Part shown: positions 61,263-64,000 of the stretch, piece by piece
How the letters are laid out: the number at the start of each line of letters is the position of its first letter
Position numbering within the stretch: the stretch's first letter is position 1
Assembly (NCBI GenBank): GCA_041586615.1
Contig: JBFGZS010000013.1
Span: 12,321 to 76,320 of the forward strand
Reading direction: 5' to 3'
Length of the DNA: 64,000 nt
Source of the DNA: Motiliproteus sp041586615
Lineage (GTDB): Bacteria; Pseudomonadota; Gammaproteobacteria; Pseudomonadales; Balneatricaceae
The notes under the pieces: generated by a model
Told to the model about the DNA's origin: nothing
Databases searched by the model: none
What the model saw: the letters and a program-made list of their open reading frames with translations, nothing else
Position numbers and translations under genes: made by a program

Positions 61263-61808
61263 ATGGGGTTATCAATGATCTTTAACGTCAGTGAGGACGA
61301 GATTAAAAAGGCCAAGCAAGTTCATGAGTTGTTGCTTGTCAATTTGGTTGGTAATCACATTCTCTGTTTTGTGGCTGCCCTGGGCGTCGCGGGGAGCTTT
61401 TGGCAGCCGCTGTTCGCGGTACCGTTATTGTCGTTATCCATTCTTACTTATATCCTACTTAGGGCGCGTGCAGAAAAACACAAAGATAGTTGGTTCGTCA
61501 TGTGTCATTGGCAGTTAGCCGCTCAGCGTAGTCGCTTTTTTCTGATTGTGTTAGGCCTTCTTCTTACCGTCTGTCTGATTGGCTGGGTGGCTTATAGTCA
61601 GTATCAGGTAGCCAAAATTGTGGTGTTGGCGCTGGTCGGTGGCGTGGGGTTGCTACCGGTATTGGTGAGTGTTTTGATTCTGATCGTTGCTGAATCAGAT
61701 GCGTTGCATCAGGCTTCGCAAGGTAAAATTTCTGAACGTTACACGCAGCTGTTTCCTGAGGGCGTCCCTGCCACAATCCCGGAAGCTGAAGCGGCTCAGC
61801 ATGTGTGA
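61263..61808 (+). CDS. Uncharacterised four-helix membrane protein near cco genes
   Basis: The protein has 181 residues with about four membrane helices in two hairpins (VGNHILCFVAALGVAGSF, AVPLLSLSILTYILL, FFLIVLGLLLTVCLIGWVA, KIVVLALVGGVGLLPVLV) joined by a charged loop containing histidines and cysteine (HKDSWFVMCHW). It is probably an inner-membrane protein. An ATG at 61275 is an alternative start. The FNR box upstream and position among cbb3 assembly genes make it a candidate accessory factor. Confidence 0.7.
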   Translation: MGLSMIFNVSEDEIKKAKQVHELLLVNLVGNHILCFVAALGVAGSFWQPLFAVPLLSLSILTYILLRARAEKHKDSWFVMCHWQLAAQRSRFFLIVLGLLLTVCLIGWVAYSQYQVAKIVVLALVGGVGLLPVLVSVLILIVAESDALHQASQGKISERYTQLFPEGVPATIPEAEAAQHV

Positions 61809-61834
61809 ATGCGTTTGTCGCTAAACGCTAAGCG

Positions 61835-62524
61835 CTAAGCGCTAAGCGCCCGCCAGGCGGTTATTACGCCAAAGAGAATGATTGTAATGGCGGCTATCTG
61901 GCGTGCCAGTGTGTGTTGAAACAGATGCGAGGCTGCTCCGACAAGCAGGCCGATGGCGAGCAGGTTGGGTAGCGTGCCTGCAGCAAATGCCAGCATAACG
62001 AGTGCCCCCTGGCCTGCACTGCCTGCCGCGACGGCGTTAATCAGCATGCTGTAAACCAGTCCGCAAGGCACCCATCCCCAGACCAGTCCTACTGCTAGCG
62101 CCCTGGGGAGACTGGTAATTGGTAGTAGTCGGCGGGATAGCGGCTGTATTTTTCTCCATAGCAACCCTCCAGCCTGTTCGAGTCGGCCTAAAATACGCCA
62201 CCATCCCCCCAAGTAAAGCCCAAGAAGCAGCATGAGGGCTGCACCGAGCAGAAGGAGGGCTTTTTGCGCTATTTGCAGCGGAAGGTATTGTACGAGTAGA
62301 GCGCCGGCGCCACCCATTATGGCGCCTGCGAAGCTGTAGCTGAGAATTCTTCCTGCGTTATAGGCAAGTTGAAAGGGGAGTTGCTGTGCTGCGCTGCGGC
62401 GCGGTTGTCCCGGCAGTCCCAGGCTCAAGGCGCTGACTATGCCACCGCACATGCCCATGCAGTGTACGCCCCCAACCAGACCAACCAGGAAGGCTGTTAC
62501 CAGCGATATGCTCTGGTCAATCAA
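61835..62524 (-). CDS. SafE/TauE-like (DsbD_2 family) membrane protein of the cco cluster
   Basis: The protein has 229 residues and six hydrophobic helices. The motif GGVHCMGMCGGIV near the N-terminus and GWVPCGLVYSML in the middle are typical of the membrane protein encoded beside ccoS in many proteobacteria. The Cys-Met-Cys motif could bind Cu(I), but transport has not been shown from the sequence. A TTG start is the only one that includes the first helix. Three 8-bp GCTAAGCG-like units follow the stop. Confidence 0.82.
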   Translation of the reverse strand: MIDQSISLVTAFLVGLVGGVHCMGMCGGIVSALSLGLPGQPRRSAAQQLPFQLAYNAGRILSYSFAGAIMGGAGALLVQYLPLQIAQKALLLLGAALMLLLGLYLGGWWRILGRLEQAGGLLWRKIQPLSRRLLPITSLPRALAVGLVWGWVPCGLVYSMLINAVAAGSAGQGALVMLAFAAGTLPNLLAIGLLVGAASHLFQHTLARQIAAITIILFGVITAWRALSA

Positions 62525-62553
62525 GGGCGAATAACCGAATCAGATGCTGCGTG

Positions 62554-63312
62554 TTAAGACAAATTCCGCTGGGGTAGCCCAGAGGCATTTTTGAGTTCAT
62601 TCATGTCGAGTAGGCGAATATGTTTTCCGCGTACCGCAATGGCTCCGGATTGATGCAGCTTGGTGAACAAGCGGCTCAGGGTCTCTTTGCGCAAGCCGAG
62701 GAAGTTGGCAATATCATCGCGGGACATCGGGAGCTGGAATTCGCTGGAGTTGGCGCCACGCTCGGTCAAGCGCATGGAGAGATTCAGCAGGAACGCGGCT
62801 AGGCGTTGTTCAGCATTTTTGCGCGCCATCAGCATCGCAAATTGGCGGTGAAGGTCAAAGTTTTCTTTATGTAGCATCTGCTGGAAATTGGCCAGTAAGA
62901 CGGGAACCTGAGTCGCTGTGTCGGTCAGGTTGGCATACGGCAGCTCGCAGACATGGCTGCTCTCCAATGCCACTGCGCTGCAGGGGTATTGTTTAGGGTA
63001 GATGCCTGTCTGTCCCACCGTTTCCCCCGCAAGAACAAATCCGACCACCAGTTCACCATCTTCGGTACGGTTGATCAATTTAAGCGATCCGGACGTTACC
63101 GCATAGAGTGCGGTAAATTCAGCGCCCTCTTGGAATAAGTAATCACCTGCTTGCAGGGGTGTTCTGCGTTCGACAAATTCATCTGCCAGGCTAAACTCCC
63201 TTCCGCCGATATCGATCGGATTGCACAATGGAAACAAGTCGCAGTTTTCACAGGCGATATGCTCCGTTTTGGATGCCTTTCGATTGCGGTCTGTGGTGAT
63301 TTTTTTTTGCAT
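62554..63312 (-). CDS. Second FNR-type regulator with Fe-S cysteines
   Basis: The protein has 252 residues. ACENCDLFPLCNP gives Cx2Cx5C and a later SSHVCELPYA the fourth cysteine, so it should hold an oxygen-labile [4Fe-4S] cluster. The recognition helix SRDDIANFLGLRKETLSRLF keeps the E-xx-SR contacts for TTGAT. It diverges markedly from the anr product at 48583, so it is a paralogue with possibly distinct oxygen or redox tuning. AAGGA precedes the ATG. A candidate FNR box lies ~130 bp upstream. Confidence 0.92.
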   Translation of the reverse strand: MQKKITTDRNRKASKTEHIACENCDLFPLCNPIDIGGREFSLADEFVERRTPLQAGDYLFQEGAEFTALYAVTSGSLKLINRTEDGELVVGFVLAGETVGQTGIYPKQYPCSAVALESSHVCELPYANLTDTATQVPVLLANFQQMLHKENFDLHRQFAMLMARKNAEQRLAAFLLNLSMRLTERGANSSEFQLPMSRDDIANFLGLRKETLSRLFTKLHQSGAIAVRGKHIRLLDMNELKNASGLPQRNLS

Positions 63313-63443
63313 TTGAGGTCCTTAAACACGGTTTTTCGGTAGCACGAAAACTTCAAGCCGTGGCTGTTTTGCCTGTTTAGCGGGTAGGCGGACAAGGCTG
63401 ATTGGCACCGACTAATATAATCATTGTGGTCTAAGTTGGCAAA

Positions 63444-63457
63444 TTGCTTTAAGTCAA
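63444..63457 (-). promoter_or_regulatory. Candidate FNR box upstream of the second FNR gene
   Basis: TTGCTTTAAGTCAA matches 8 of 10 informative bases. On the minus strand TATATT (63414-63419) lies within 2 bp of the position expected for a class II FNR promoter. Confidence 0.5.
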
Positions 63458-63589
63458 AACCGTTTCTTTTGCAAAAAAAACCAAATGCTCCGTTGTTCGG
63501 CCCGCTACATTGTTTTTTTCTGGTGGCTGGGCTCGCTGGGCTCGCTGGGGTCATGGTTGTACTAATGGTCGTACTAATGAATGGTTATG

Positions 63590-63874
63590 TTAGTTGTGCT
63601 CAAGCAAGGTGACGCGCTCTTCTTGCATGAGCAGGGGGGCTAGCGTTTCCATCATTAGCTTTCGTTCATTGGAGTTCAGCCAGTGAAACCAGTCTGCTGC
63701 CGTTCGATAGGAGGCAATGACGATTTGATGGTTTGGGTCGTTTAAGTCCTCAAGCGACTCGCCGGATATAAAGCCTTTCGATTGCATCGCAGATTGCAGG
63801 GTGCGCAGTGACGCGGCCTTGTAATAGCTCAGCAAGTCGTCAGCTACCTGTCGATCGATTATGACTTTGATCAT
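63590..63874 (-). CDS. Antibiotic biosynthesis monooxygenase-fold protein (ABM family)
   Basis: The protein has 94 residues, a single ferredoxin-like ABM domain with the conserved GFISGESLEDLNDPNHQIVI strand pair and W(F)HWLNSNERK. Members range from quinol monooxygenases to haem-degrading enzymes; the key residues do not allow a choice here. AGGAC precedes the ATG. Confidence 0.82.
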   Translation of the reverse strand: MIKVIIDRQVADDLLSYYKAASLRTLQSAMQSKGFISGESLEDLNDPNHQIVIASYRTAADWFHWLNSNERKLMMETLAPLLMQEERVTLLEHN

Positions 63875-64000
63875 GTGACTGTCCTGTTAATGAATGTCCC
63901 GTTAATTGTATGGGGCCCCTCCAGATAAATACGCCTGTGGTTATGGAGTCGCCAGGGCCGTTGAAGGTGTGCGCGTTTTCTGTGCGCGTTACTCGCTATC

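Overview
The window comes from a gammaproteobacterium with a moderately GC-rich genome, probably a marine Oceanospirillales- or Pseudomonadales-grade organism. The taxonomic placement is inference. It rests on the divergent maoP/hdfR pair, the long SAICAR synthase form, rdgC, the YbiT-type ABC-F protein, and an apt-anr-hemN-ccoNOQP-ccoGHIS block arranged much as in Pseudomonas. No tRNA, rRNA, prophage, integron or CRISPR array was seen.

Layout. 1-2640: end of a heavy-metal RND pump, a Met/His-rich periplasmic protein, a cytochrome c with fourteen Met-Asp-Gly-Met repeats, and a lipoprotein cytochrome c (metal handling or redox). 2856-5468: an AstE/aspartoacylase-like enzyme facing rimK-rimB. 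5653-7148: maoP and hdfR. 7303-13165: accessory genes (PEP-CTERM protein, double-domain glutaredoxin, TusA-like protein, LuxE-like acyl-protein synthetase, NnrU) separated by long intergenic stretches. Those stretches hold a mosaic family of dispersed repeats and a 155-bp IS66-like MITE nested in one copy.

13440-22758 is the most unusual block. It encodes an 11-haem cytochrome c, ResB, two tandem pairs of exported FGE-sulfatase-fold proteins that lack the FGE catalytic cysteines, a membrane-anchored TPR protein and CcsA. Several genes overlap by 4 bp. It sits behind a candidate class II FNR promoter with a perfect TATAAT. I read it as an anaerobically induced electron-transfer cytochrome with its own System II haem-attachment machinery and undescribed FGE-fold partners.

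22904-30633 is a MoxR-DUF58-DUF4381-BatA-BatB/C-BatD operon. 30703-47231 is mostly housekeeping: SEC-C protein, DUF3010, a diguanylate cyclase behind a CRP-like palindrome, fhs, purC, an Ask_ect-like aspartokinase, pyk, ybiT, a cold-shock gene with a long leader, pgi, queE and rdgC.

47411-63874 is an oxygen-response region: bacteriohemerythrin, apt, anr, hemN, the complete cbb3 oxidase (ccoNOQP) and its assembly genes (ccoG, H, I, S), a SafE/TauE-like membrane protein, two unknown membrane proteins, a second FNR-type regulator and a small monooxygenase-fold protein. Candidate FNR boxes lie before the hemerythrin gene, ccoN, the unknown gene at 61263, the second FNR gene and the 11-haem operon, which suggests one regulon across the window. 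An eleven-unit, 13-bp tandem array carrying TTGAT in every unit lies just upstream of the ccoN FNR box.
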